Shown piece by piece: positions 53,977 to 61,399 of a DNA stretch of 64,000 nt. This DNA is from DATKIY01 sp963726755 (GTDB lineage Bacteria > Actinomycetota > Actinomycetes > JAHEKZ01). Under the pieces are notes generated by a model that saw nothing but the letters and a program-made list of their open reading frames with translations, was not told where the DNA came from and ran no database searches. The stretch is taken from the NCBI GenBank assembly GCA_963726755.1, contig CAVSDB010000003.1, positions 620,001 to 684,000 of the forward strand. Direction: 5' to 3'. Position 1 is the stretch's first letter. The number at the start of each line of letters is the position of its first letter. The position numbers and the translations under genes are program-made.

Positions 53977-55155
53977 TCACACGCCGTCAAGGACGGCGCC
54001 GAGCTGCTCCCCGTAAGCCGAGAGGTCCACGCTGAACGAGACCAGCTTCTCCTTCCTCACCGGTCCGCTGGGGTCCCACTCATCGGCGGGCATCCAGAAG
54101 TAGTGCAGGTCGGCACCGAGGGTCGCCGCGAACAGGTGTTCGTTGCGGTAGGGGTAGCCGTTGTGGCCGACCACCACGATGGCGTCAAGTCGTCGGCAGT
54201 GCATCAGGTTGAACAGGGCGGAGCCCGCGAACCCCGCCACCACGCGGGCTCCCGCGAACAACGCCGCCTGTTCCGGAAGCGGTAACTCCTCGGGGTAGAA
54301 GACGTAGAAACCGTGGCTGGCGAACAGCTCCTCGACCTCTGACTGATTCGTGCAGCCTCGGCGGTTGGCGTAACTGGATCCCCGTGAGACGAAGATTCGG
54401 TCATGGGCGCCGGCCTCCCGATCCTTCAGGAGTTCGGTCGTCATGCGGTCCCATGTGTCCCGGATCGCGGGATGGGCCGAGTACGGGGCTGTGTTGTGCC
54501 ACATCGGCGAGGCCCCGACGACACTGCGCAGGCGGACCGGCGTGTCCGTCGAGACGAGCTGGGCTGGATCGATCCCGTAGGAGGTGAACAGCAGTCGTTC
54601 GAGCGTCCCATCCCGTCCCCGAGATAGACGGGTGTGAAAGAGCGCCTTGAGGTCGGGGAACTCCGCCTTCGCTCGCTCCCAGCCCCAGAGCCGAGACACG
54701 ACCTCGGTGGTGAGGTGCCCGAAATGACCAGAATGCAGGCAATCGAGGTAGTAGTAGGTCCCCTCGAGCATCGGCGCCTTGCCAAACCGGGGAGCAAGAA
54801 TGGACTCATTCCACACTGCCGGCGAGCGCTCGTGCTGCAGCGCCGCTTCGTACGGCCAGCGAAATGACTCCGGCAGCATCGTCGTCCCGATGAAGAGGCG
54901 GGTCCCGCCGGCGCTCAGGATGGGGCCGGCATAGTGGCGGAGCGTCAGGTCCGGACCCTGACTTAGGCGCCACACCTCAGCAGGTGGCTCGCCGTAGTCG
55001 ACGACGCGGGCAGCCCCGTCTCGGGGCGACTCCGCCGGAATCGTCGCCAGGATCGAGACCCGCGCGCGCGGCTCCCGAGCGACCAGGAGATCGGTGATCT
55101 GATCCTCGCGCAGCGGTATCAGCGCCTGGCGGCGCGTCTTGACCACCGCGAGCAT
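53977..55155 (-). CDS. Glycosyltransferase family 61 (DUF563) protein
   Basis: A 392-residue putative glycosyltransferase. DRIFVSRGSSYANRRGCTNQSEVEELFASHG and LFAGARVVAGFAGSALFNLMHC are hallmark GT61/DUF563 motifs. TYYYLDCLHSGHFGHLTTEVVSRLWGWE precedes them. GT61 members add xylose, arabinose or GlcNAc in plants and animals, and the bacterial ones act in capsule or O-chain assembly. The location beside rml genes suggests rhamnose-containing glycan assembly. ATG 55155 lies at the end of the preceding minus-strand gene. Confidence 0.82.
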   Translation of the reverse strand: MLAVVKTRRQALIPLREDQITDLLVAREPRARVSILATIPAESPRDGAARVVDYGEPPAEVWRLSQGPDLTLRHYAGPILSAGGTRLFIGTTMLPESFRWPYEAALQHERSPAVWNESILAPRFGKAPMLEGTYYYLDCLHSGHFGHLTTEVVSRLWGWERAKAEFPDLKALFHTRLSRGRDGTLERLLFTSYGIDPAQLVSTDTPVRLRSVVGASPMWHNTAPYSAHPAIRDTWDRMTTELLKDREAGAHDRIFVSRGSSYANRRGCTNQSEVEELFASHGFYVFYPEELPLPEQAALFAGARVVAGFAGSALFNLMHCRRLDAIVVVGHNGYPYRNEHLFAATLGADLHYFWMPADEWDPSGPVRKEKLVSFSVDLSAYGEQLGAVLDGV

Positions 55156-56126
55156 CAGGGGTGACGGTGACCGTCACCTCAAGATCATCGCCGACAGCCT
55201 CGGTGAGGAAGGACTCGACGGACTCAGGGGTTCGATCCGCGGCGGACCCCGTCGCAATCGTCAAGTCGAACACGCACGTCCCACGGCAGCGCAGGTGCAC
55301 GAGGAGCCCCCGCACCCATGCCTCGGCGTCCGGAGACGACGGCGCAGTCGGACCAGCGTTCGCGGCGACGACGATGACGTCGCGGGGCTCGACCCACAGC
55401 AACTCGCCGAACACGTCCGGCCAGGCTTCGACGGTGCGTCGGCGCCGCACCCAGGAGGGCACGCTGAGGCCTGACGATTCCTCGCCCACGACGATGACAT
55501 CGACCGCATGGGCCGCGTACGTCTCGATCCACTTCGATGCTTGGCCGGCCCCGTCCGCATCGCAGAGCACGGTGACCTTAAGTCGGCCTTGCAGCCCCGC
55601 GTCGACCAGCGACGAGGGAGACGGAGCCGCAGCGCCGCCATTGCCTGAACCTGCGGGCGTGCGCGTCACGCGCCGAAGAGCCCGTCGAGCCACGGCTTTT
55701 GGCGTGGACTTTGGCGTGGAGTTGGTCGCAGTGGTGGGTGGTGCAGGTGGTCGAGGCGGCGCCATCCTGCACGTCCGGGACTGGCCCGATGAGGAGCGCG
55801 CAGGGGCGGTGCTTGGCTGCGAGGAGCCGCGCATCGGTCGGCCGGGCATCTCCAGCCGACGGTCGGACGGCGATCTCCATGGCGCGCCACCCGAGTTCGC
55901 TCTGCGGGACGGCGAAGGTCAGCAGGAGACCGTCTCCCTCACGGTCGATCGATCCGGTGACCCGCACCTTGCTCTTGGGGCCAACCAGGACCACCTGGGC
56001 CTCGCCGGGATCGAGGTCACCTGGACCAAGCCTGAGGGAGACCAGGACGTCCTCGCCTTGCCGTTGGCAGAAGCTCGCCAGGGCATCGCACTGGATCGCC
56101 TGCTTCGCGTTCCTCACCGGCGTCAC
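55155..56126 (-). pseudogene. Unrecognised protein of the glycan module, frameshifted
   Basis: GTG 56126 overlaps the preceding methyltransferase stop (GTGA). The first 120 residues (VTPVRNAKQAIQCDALASFC, VVLVGPKSKVRVTGSIDRE) form a beta-rich domain. An indel near 55765 leads to another frame, with a Pro/Thr-rich linker and an alpha/beta domain (LKVTVLCDADGAGQASKWIETY, DVIVVGEESSGLSVPSWV, GELLWVEPRDVIVVAANAG). A second shift is needed before 55155, where a TGATG junction with the GT61 gene would be natural. It might be a glycan-modifying enzyme, but no family is recognised. Confidence 0.5.
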
Positions 56127-56887
56127 GACACGCTCGCATGGCTCAGGAGACCGTGGTGCTCCAACGCACCTCGAATCGACATGACGGCGTCCTGTCGTTC
56201 CATCGAGCGCGCCTGCCGGAGCACGGCCCACAACTCCGATCGCAGCAGCGCGGCTGGGTTGACGGCTCTCGTTCGCAGGAGCGCCCACGCGGGCAGTTCC
56301 TGTGGATCGGCCACGACCAGGCTCGGGACGAGGTCCTCGTACGTGTCGGCCAACGTCCGGTTCTGTGGGTCCGGCAGGAGGATGACGAGGGTTCCCGTTG
56401 GCGTCGTGTCGACCTCGATGACCGCGAGATCTGGGCGGTGGTCGCGGAGCACGTCGATGATCTTGTAGACGTCGCCGGCCCACGCCCCGTTCTTCGCGGC
56501 GCCGACACGGCCCCGTCCGGCTTGTTCGACCGTCCTGGGAAGAACGTCGTCGACCACGATCACACTCGCGGCGTGGCAGTGACGCTCGGTATTGATCACG
56601 TCTCGGAGCGCGTACTCGGCGAAGTGCATGCCGTCGATGAACGCGAGGTCGAGGGGCTGCCCGGCAAAATGCGCGAACGGATGCCGACGTGCGAAGAACT
56701 CGTCGCTCGTGGTGCGAACCAGATGAACGTCACAGAGCAGCTCTTGGGTCACCTCGTAGTAGGGATCCACCCCGACGCTCGGCACGCGGGACAGCGTGAG
56801 GCTTTTGCCGGTCCTCACGCCGATCTCGAAGTACGTGCGTGGTTGGAGCTGGCGATGGATCTTCGCGAGGAGCTGATGTTTCTTCAT
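56123..56887 (-). CDS. Class I SAM-dependent methyltransferase (Methyltransf_24-like)
   Basis: A 254-residue protein. TYFEIGVRTGKSLTLSRVPSVGVDPYY is the SAM-binding loop with a following acidic residue, and LDLAFIDGMHFAEYALRDV and ASVIVVDDVLPRT are the later motifs. This subtype is common in polysaccharide gene clusters, where it methylates sugars. It forms a coupled chain with the next two minus-strand genes. It is the outermost gene of the module before the right-hand direct repeat. Confidence 0.8.
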   Translation of the reverse strand: MKKHQLLAKIHRQLQPRTYFEIGVRTGKSLTLSRVPSVGVDPYYEVTQELLCDVHLVRTTSDEFFARRHPFAHFAGQPLDLAFIDGMHFAEYALRDVINTERHCHAASVIVVDDVLPRTVEQAGRGRVGAAKNGAWAGDVYKIIDVLRDHRPDLAVIEVDTTPTGTLVILLPDPQNRTLADTYEDLVPSLVVADPQELPAWALLRTRAVNPAALLRSELWAVLRQARSMERQDAVMSIRGALEHHGLLSHASVS

Positions 56888-57099
56888 TGTGGTCGATCGC
56901 CCTTTTCGCTTCTACGGACGGGCGCCTCATGTGTCGTCGTCTCCCGCCGTCCCGATTCCGATGATAGAGCCGTTCTCCGGTGAAGCCCGCCTCGATACCC
57001 CACCGATGCCGTTACGACCCTGCGACGTCCGAGCCCCGGCCAGCAGGAGTGGGATGCTGTCGGCGAGCACTCACGAGCGCTCGCCCGAAGCCAAAAAGG
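56888..57099. other. Gap after the glycan module; nothing recognised
   Basis: No coding frame with support is seen. It should include the promoter of the methyltransferase/GT61 operon (leftward), but no clear hexamers stand out. The direct repeat and a tRNA fragment begin at 57100. Confidence 0.35.
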
Positions 57100-57153
57100 C
57101 ACGCATCAGCGGGAACCAAACACGTTTATTGCCCAACCTTCTGATCCGTAGTC
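57100..57153. repeat. Right copy of the 23-bp direct repeat plus tRNA-Arg anticodon fragment
   Basis: Positions 57100-57122 repeat 50473-50495 with one mismatch. Nine bases on, 57132-57153 is an exact 22-base copy of the T-arm edge and anticodon arm of the intact tRNA-Arg (58667-58688). The pair frames the GC-rich 50.5-57.1 kb block. Confidence 0.6.
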
Positions 57154-57395
57154 CCGGAAAGACCGTCCGGCCCGTTCCTCACAGTGCCATTCGTGCTCAG
57201 GAGCGGGTCGGATCGTCTGTCTGGTGACCCCCCGTGCAAGGTCGTTCGTGTCAACCGTGTGGCACACGCGCGCGTGCGTGGAGCGCGCAAGCCTGCGCAG
57301 CGGCTCGACGTGAAATTCGGTTTTACGCAAGTCAGCGATCTGCAGGACGCTAACCTGAGCGCCACTCACCGACTAGAGCAGATTGTGGGAGTGCC

Positions 57396-58037
57396 GTGAC
57401 AACGCCTGCAGGCTGGTACGACGATTCAGAGAACCCAGGGCAGCAAAGGTATTGGGACGGGGCTCAGTGGACCGAGCATCGTCAACCCGTTGCCCCGACA
57501 CCTCCGCCCCCGCCAGCACCTCCCCAACCTCCAGCCGCATCGACGGCCACGGTCGCGCCCGTTGGCGTTGAGAAGAAGAGCCACACCACTCGGAACGTCA
57601 TCTTGGCGGTCATCGGCGTGTTCGTCCTTCTCATGGGAGGCTGCACGATCGCCCTAGTGGTGGCTGGTGGAAATGCGGTCAACAATGCGATCGACCAAGC
57701 CAGCCAAGACGCCCAGGCGCCGGGTGGTCCGAACAACCCGATGGAAATCGAGGTCGGTAAGGCCTTTGAGGTGCAGGGCTTCAACTACCAGGCCGGGTGG
57801 ACCGTCAAAAATGACTTCGGCACCGCGAGTATCAAGGGGTTGAAGGTTCAAAACAACCGTAGCGACAAGGACTCCGCGATAGTCGAGATCAAGTTCTGGA
57901 ATGGCAGTGAAGTGCTTGCTCTGGTCGATTGCACGTCATCACCGATCGACCCTGGGAGCACTGTGACCCTGACCTGTTTCAGCGGCGATAAGTTGCCCGC
58001 TCAGTACGAAAAGGTCACGATCAACGACACCTTCTAA
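57396..58037 (+). CDS. DUF2510 domain membrane protein
   Basis: A 213-residue protein behind GGGAG at GTG 57396. The N-terminus TPAGWYDDSENPGQQRYWDGAQWTEH is a DUF2510 domain (GWYxDPxxPxxxRYWDGxxWT). It is followed by a Pro-rich linker and one transmembrane helix (VILAVIGVFVLLMGGCTIALVV). The last 110 residues form a FxxQGFxYxxGW-type domain with a CTSS/TCF cysteine pair, like exported DUF4352-like folds. Function is unknown. It is oriented toward the tRNA-Arg. Confidence 0.78.
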   Translation: MTTPAGWYDDSENPGQQRYWDGAQWTEHRQPVAPTPPPPPAPPQPPAASTATVAPVGVEKKSHTTRNVILAVIGVFVLLMGGCTIALVVAGGNAVNNAIDQASQDAQAPGGPNNPMEIEVGKAFEVQGFNYQAGWTVKNDFGTASIKGLKVQNNRSDKDSAIVEIKFWNGSEVLALVDCTSSPIDPGSTVTLTCFSGDKLPAQYEKVTINDTF

Positions 58038-58305
58038 CCACACGGAACAGAGACCGCCCCACCACTGTCGGACGAAAGCCCGCTAGTGGGTTGGCGGTGG
58101 CTCCGGTGATGGACCATCGAACGCACAGAGCGCAAGCCACGCCAGCGACCAGCGGTAGCAGCGACCGCAGCCTTCTGAGACTTTGCGTGCGCAGGTCGCT
58201 GGGATCGGTTGCGGGGTTCAGGGCGTAAGCGCGGGCATCCTCCCAGATGCTGGGCGATACCTCCGCCACCTAGATAAGCCACGTACGGGCCTGTTCAGGT
58301 GTCAC
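58021..58305 (-). pseudogene. Fragment of a variant leucine-rich-repeat-like protein with an in-frame stop
   Basis: From GTG 58305 the frame reads VTPEQARTWLI, a TAG, then VAEVSPSIWEDARAYALNPATD. This looks like one protein in which a CAG-type codon became TAG. The sequence recalls N-termini of variant leucine-rich-repeat proteins, but later residues do not keep the repeat. It overlaps the 3' end of the DUF2510 gene by 17 bases. I regard it as a decaying remnant. Confidence 0.35.
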
Positions 58306-58358
58306 TAGCCCGCTGCCACCGATGGTGCCCCTTCGCAGTCCGCCGATGATTTGACGGC

Positions 58359-58625
58359 TCATCGTGTTTGCCTTCGTTGCGCGAGTTCGTCCTTGATCTC
58401 CTCGATTTGGTCGACGGTCCAGGCATCGTCGCGCCAACCGCGAGCCTCGGCGAGAGAGATACGCGCAGCCGCCACCGCATCGCGGTCGCTGCCGTTGACG
58501 ACGATGCCGCGCAGCCTGTCGAGCACGTGCACGCTGAGATTCGCGAGCGCATCAGCAAGACGTTCGGCGTGCTCCTTCCGAAGGTCGGCCAGCCGGTCAC
58601 TGTTATTGGTCTTGACGTTGACCAC
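58359..58625 (-). CDS. Small helical protein of unknown function
   Basis: GTG 58625 begins an 88-residue product (MVNVKTNNSDRLADLRKEHA) of mainly charged helix with LANLSVHVLDRLRGIVVNGSDR and AEARGWRDDAWTVDQIEEIKDEL. It may be coiled-coil. It lies just downstream of the tRNA-Arg, a typical place for mobile-element remnants. No family is recognised and no ribosome-binding site is seen, so it may not be expressed. Confidence 0.35.
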   Translation of the reverse strand: MVNVKTNNSDRLADLRKEHAERLADALANLSVHVLDRLRGIVVNGSDRDAVAAARISLAEARGWRDDAWTVDQIEEIKDELAQRRQTR

Positions 58626-58643
58626 AGTTCGCGGGGAACAGTC

Positions 58644-58716
58644 CGCGCCCGGAGAGATTCGAACTCCCAACCTTCTGATCCGTAGTCAGATGCTCTATCC
58701 GTTGAGCTACGGGCGC
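58644..58716 (-). tRNA. tRNA-Arg (ACG)
   Basis: A complete cloverleaf. GCGCCCG/CGGGCGC is the acceptor stem, GCTC/GAGC the D arm and TCTGA/TCAGA the anticodon arm with loop CTACGGA (anticodon ACG). The T arm contains TTCGAAT. The CCA end is not encoded. Three partial copies occur at 46.5, 50.5 and 57.1 kb. Confidence 0.95.
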
Positions 58717-58879
58717 ATGGTCCCGAAGAACCGAGCCATAACCTTACCGGCCGACGTCGCGGGCTCGAAATCCGATTGATCCGGCCACCAACCGCTCACC
58801 AACTTGAGGTTGGCAGCAGTCACACCGGGCGTGTCTGCCGCCAACCTCAAGATCGTCGTGCCGAAACTGTGAGACAACG

Positions 58880-58966
58880 CGGAGGCGGAGGGATTTGAAC
58901 CCTCGACGGGTTTTATCCCGAACCCGCTTAGCAGGCGGGCGCCATAGGCCACTAGGCGACGCCTCC
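58880..58966 (-). tRNA. tRNA-Ser (GCT)
   Basis: A class II tRNA of about 87 bases. The acceptor GGAGGCG pairs with CGCCTCC. The anticodon loop contains GCT, reading AGC/AGT codons. A long variable arm (CGGGATAAAACCCG) and a T arm with TTCAAAT are present. No CCA is encoded. Confidence 0.94.
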
Positions 58967-59062
58967 CCACGGCCGAGGCCGCCGGACAAGAGTACCCAGG
59001 ACTGTCGCGTCAATTGTTGCTGGGCGGGCGAGCCATGACCCTCGCGATCGCCCTCACCGCCC

Positions 59063-59077
59063 TACGGTTAGGCCGTG
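59063..59077 (+). promoter_or_regulatory. Leaderless promoter -10 of the CorA-like gene
   Basis: TACGGT (59063-59068), six bases (TAGGCC), then GTG 59075. No ribosome-binding site is visible. Confidence 0.5.
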
Positions 59078-60079
59078 GCCAGCGCGTGGATTCTCGACAA
59101 GAGCACCCAGGAGATTCATACCGCTGACCTGGACGAGGCTCTTGGAGTCGTCGCAAGCGAAGAGACCGCGACGTGGATCAATCTCACACCAGAGGAATTT
59201 GAACCGCTAGCGGACCAGTTGGGGTTCCATCCGCAGGCGATCGAAGACGCCATGAAGGCTGCCAAGGGGACGCGCGAGGCGGCCCAACGCACCAAACTCG
59301 ACCGCTTCCCTCACCACGTCTTCCTCTATCTCTTCCGCGCACAACTGTCGGGCGACGGCACGTTAGATCTCAACGACGTTCCGATGTTCATCAATCGCAA
59401 CTGTGTGATCGTCGTCGATAAATCCAACCCATTGGGCGAGGACGAACTCCTCGAACGGTGGCGAGCGAATCCTGAGCTTCTCCGGTTCGGGATTTCGGCC
59501 ATGGTCTACGCCGGTCTCGACATCGTCATTGATTCCCATCTCAACGCAGTGGATCAATTGGCCGACGTTGTCGATGGGCTCGAGGACGATCTCTTCAGCG
59601 ACGACGACTCGACCGCCAGCGGTTCGCGCGAAGTACAACTACGAAGCTTTTCTGCGCGCAAGTCACTAGTACGGTTGAGGCGCGTGACTGCGCCGATGCG
59701 TGAACTGGTCACTGGCATCATGCATCGCGAACAAGATGACGAGCGTCCCTTAATCGACCCCGACCTCATGCCGTATTACCAGGATCTGTACGACCACACG
59801 CTGCGCGTCAACGACACCATCGACGGACTACGCGACCTCATCACGACCATCTACGAGACACGCCTTGCGATGTACGACCACCAACTCAATACCGTGACGC
59901 GCCAACTCGCAGCTTGGGCCGGAATCATCGCGGTACCCACAGCGGTTACTGGCTTCTACGGGCAGAACATTCCGTACCCCGGTTTCGCGCACGTCTCCGG
60001 ATTTTGGACAAGCACCATCGTCTGGGTATCAATATCGGTCGGGCTCTACGTCGCCTTCAAACGCAAAGGCTGGCTCTAG
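59075..60079 (+). CDS. CorA-family divalent cation transporter with GQN in place of GMN
   Basis: A 334-residue member of the CorA magnesium/cobalt channel family. The cytoplasmic domain (PEEFEPLADQLGFHPQAIEDAM, RFPHHVFLYLFRAQL, VDGLEDDLFSDD) leads to two C-terminal helices. The loop after the first reads TGFYGQNIPYPGFAHVSG, where the usual YGMN is YGQN. The last helix ends with a basic FKRKGWL. GQN occurs in some divergent CorA/ZntB-like proteins, so ion choice may differ from magnesium. Confidence 0.86.
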   Translation: MASAWILDKSTQEIHTADLDEALGVVASEETATWINLTPEEFEPLADQLGFHPQAIEDAMKAAKGTREAAQRTKLDRFPHHVFLYLFRAQLSGDGTLDLNDVPMFINRNCVIVVDKSNPLGEDELLERWRANPELLRFGISAMVYAGLDIVIDSHLNAVDQLADVVDGLEDDLFSDDDSTASGSREVQLRSFSARKSLVRLRRVTAPMRELVTGIMHREQDDERPLIDPDLMPYYQDLYDHTLRVNDTIDGLRDLITTIYETRLAMYDHQLNTVTRQLAAWAGIIAVPTAVTGFYGQNIPYPGFAHVSGFWTSTIVWVSISVGLYVAFKRKGWL

Positions 60080-60097
60080 TACGCGGGGTCGACGAGG

Positions 60098-61351
60098 CTA
60101 GACCTTGACCCGCAACGGCATATGCGAGCGGCCATGGCTGTCCAGTTTCACCGCGAGCACCTGGTGCAACTGGATCGAGTTGAGATCGAATCCGGCACGC
60201 GAAGCAGCCATGTACATCTGCCATACGCGGGTACGACGAAGCCCTATCTCGGCGACAGCCTCGTCCCAGTTGCGTTCGAGGTTGATCCCCCAGTCGCGCA
60301 ACGTCATCGCGTAGTGCTCGCGCAGGTTCTCTTCGTGCCGCGGTTCTAGGCCGTGGTCTTGCATCTCGCCAATGATGGTTCCGACAGCTGTCAACTCACC
60401 GTCCGGGAAGACGTACCGATCGATGAAGCCGCCAGCACGAGCGCGATCCTTTGTCGACGGACGTGTGATGCAGTGGTTCAGCAAACGTCCACCGGGACGA
60501 AGCATGCCGGCTAGTTGACTGAAGTAGTCGCCAAGGTTCTTGCGTCCGATGTGCTCGGTGAGACCGATGGAGGAAATTGCGTCGAAGCCGGTCTCGGGAA
60601 CGTCGCGGTAGTCAAGGAACCGCACCTCGGCTCGGTCCGCGAGTCCGCGATCGGAGATCTCCTTCTCAGCCCACTCGGCCTGTCGTTGCGACAACGTCAC
60701 ACCGATCGCATTCACGCCGTAGTGCTCGGCGGCGTGCATGACCATGCCGCCCCAGCCACAACCAACGTCCAGCAGTCGCATGCCAGGCTCTAGCGCAAGC
60801 TTGCGCGACACCAAGTCGTACTTACTCTCCTGTGCGGTCTCCAGCGACGCATCGAGCGTCGGGTAGACAGCGCACGTGTACGTCATCGACGGACCGAGCA
60901 CGTATTGATAGAACTCGTTCGAGACGTCGTAGTGGTGAGAAATCGCAGCCGCGTCGCGGTTCTTGGAGTGTCGCAACCCCCGACGCCACGGGGGGGACGC
61001 TTCCTCAGCCGGAACCGCCGGACGTTTGAACACCCATGGCCCCAGGCCGCGAAGGACCTCGACCTTCTCCTTGAGTGAGATGTCTTGACCTGCTGTCGGC
61101 AACAACGCCATGAGCGCTTCGTGGATATCGCCGTGGACTTCGAGGTCACCGCTAACAAATGCCCTAGCGATTCCAAGGTCGCCGTACGCCGTAGCCATGT
61201 ACTGCAACGCACGTGGGGATGTCAGTTCCATGTGGACAGGGGCATCCAGCGGCCCGACAGAACTTCCGTCGTATGCGGAGAAGCGAATCTGCGGCCGATC
61301 GCCCACGACTCGAGCGAAGAGATCGGCAATGCTGGGCTTCGCCATGCTCAT
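60098..61351 (-). CDS. tmsB: CFA-synthase-type SAM methyltransferase, probably making 10-methylene fatty acids
   Basis: A 417-residue cyclopropane-fatty-acid synthase-family enzyme. RLLDVGCGWGGMVMHAAEHYG is the SAM site. AISHHYDVSNEFYQYVLGPSMTYTCAVYP, SSIGLTEHIGRKNLGDYFSQL and GRLLNHCITRPS are the lipid-site motifs with the catalytic Glu/His/Tyr set. The flavoprotein reductase gene 48 bases upstream on the same strand is the partner seen in actinobacteria that make 10-methyl (tuberculostearic-type) acids. The named role rests on this pairing, not on direct evidence. Confidence 0.85.
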   Translation of the reverse strand: MSMAKPSIADLFARVVGDRPQIRFSAYDGSSVGPLDAPVHMELTSPRALQYMATAYGDLGIARAFVSGDLEVHGDIHEALMALLPTAGQDISLKEKVEVLRGLGPWVFKRPAVPAEEASPPWRRGLRHSKNRDAAAISHHYDVSNEFYQYVLGPSMTYTCAVYPTLDASLETAQESKYDLVSRKLALEPGMRLLDVGCGWGGMVMHAAEHYGVNAIGVTLSQRQAEWAEKEISDRGLADRAEVRFLDYRDVPETGFDAISSIGLTEHIGRKNLGDYFSQLAGMLRPGGRLLNHCITRPSTKDRARAGGFIDRYVFPDGELTAVGTIIGEMQDHGLEPRHEENLREHYAMTLRDWGINLERNWDEAVAEIGLRRTRVWQMYMAASRAGFDLNSIQLHQVLAVKLDSHGRSHMPLRVKV

Positions 61352-61399
61352 GAAGTCACCTCACCTCAACCCGTCCGTCAAACTCAATGTCCGTCAAAC

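Noticed and set aside
55161..56468. 435-aa plus-strand frame
   Set aside because: Opposite the methyltransferase and the unknown gene of the glycan module. No motif. The frames on the minus strand show GTGA-type junctions that this one lacks.
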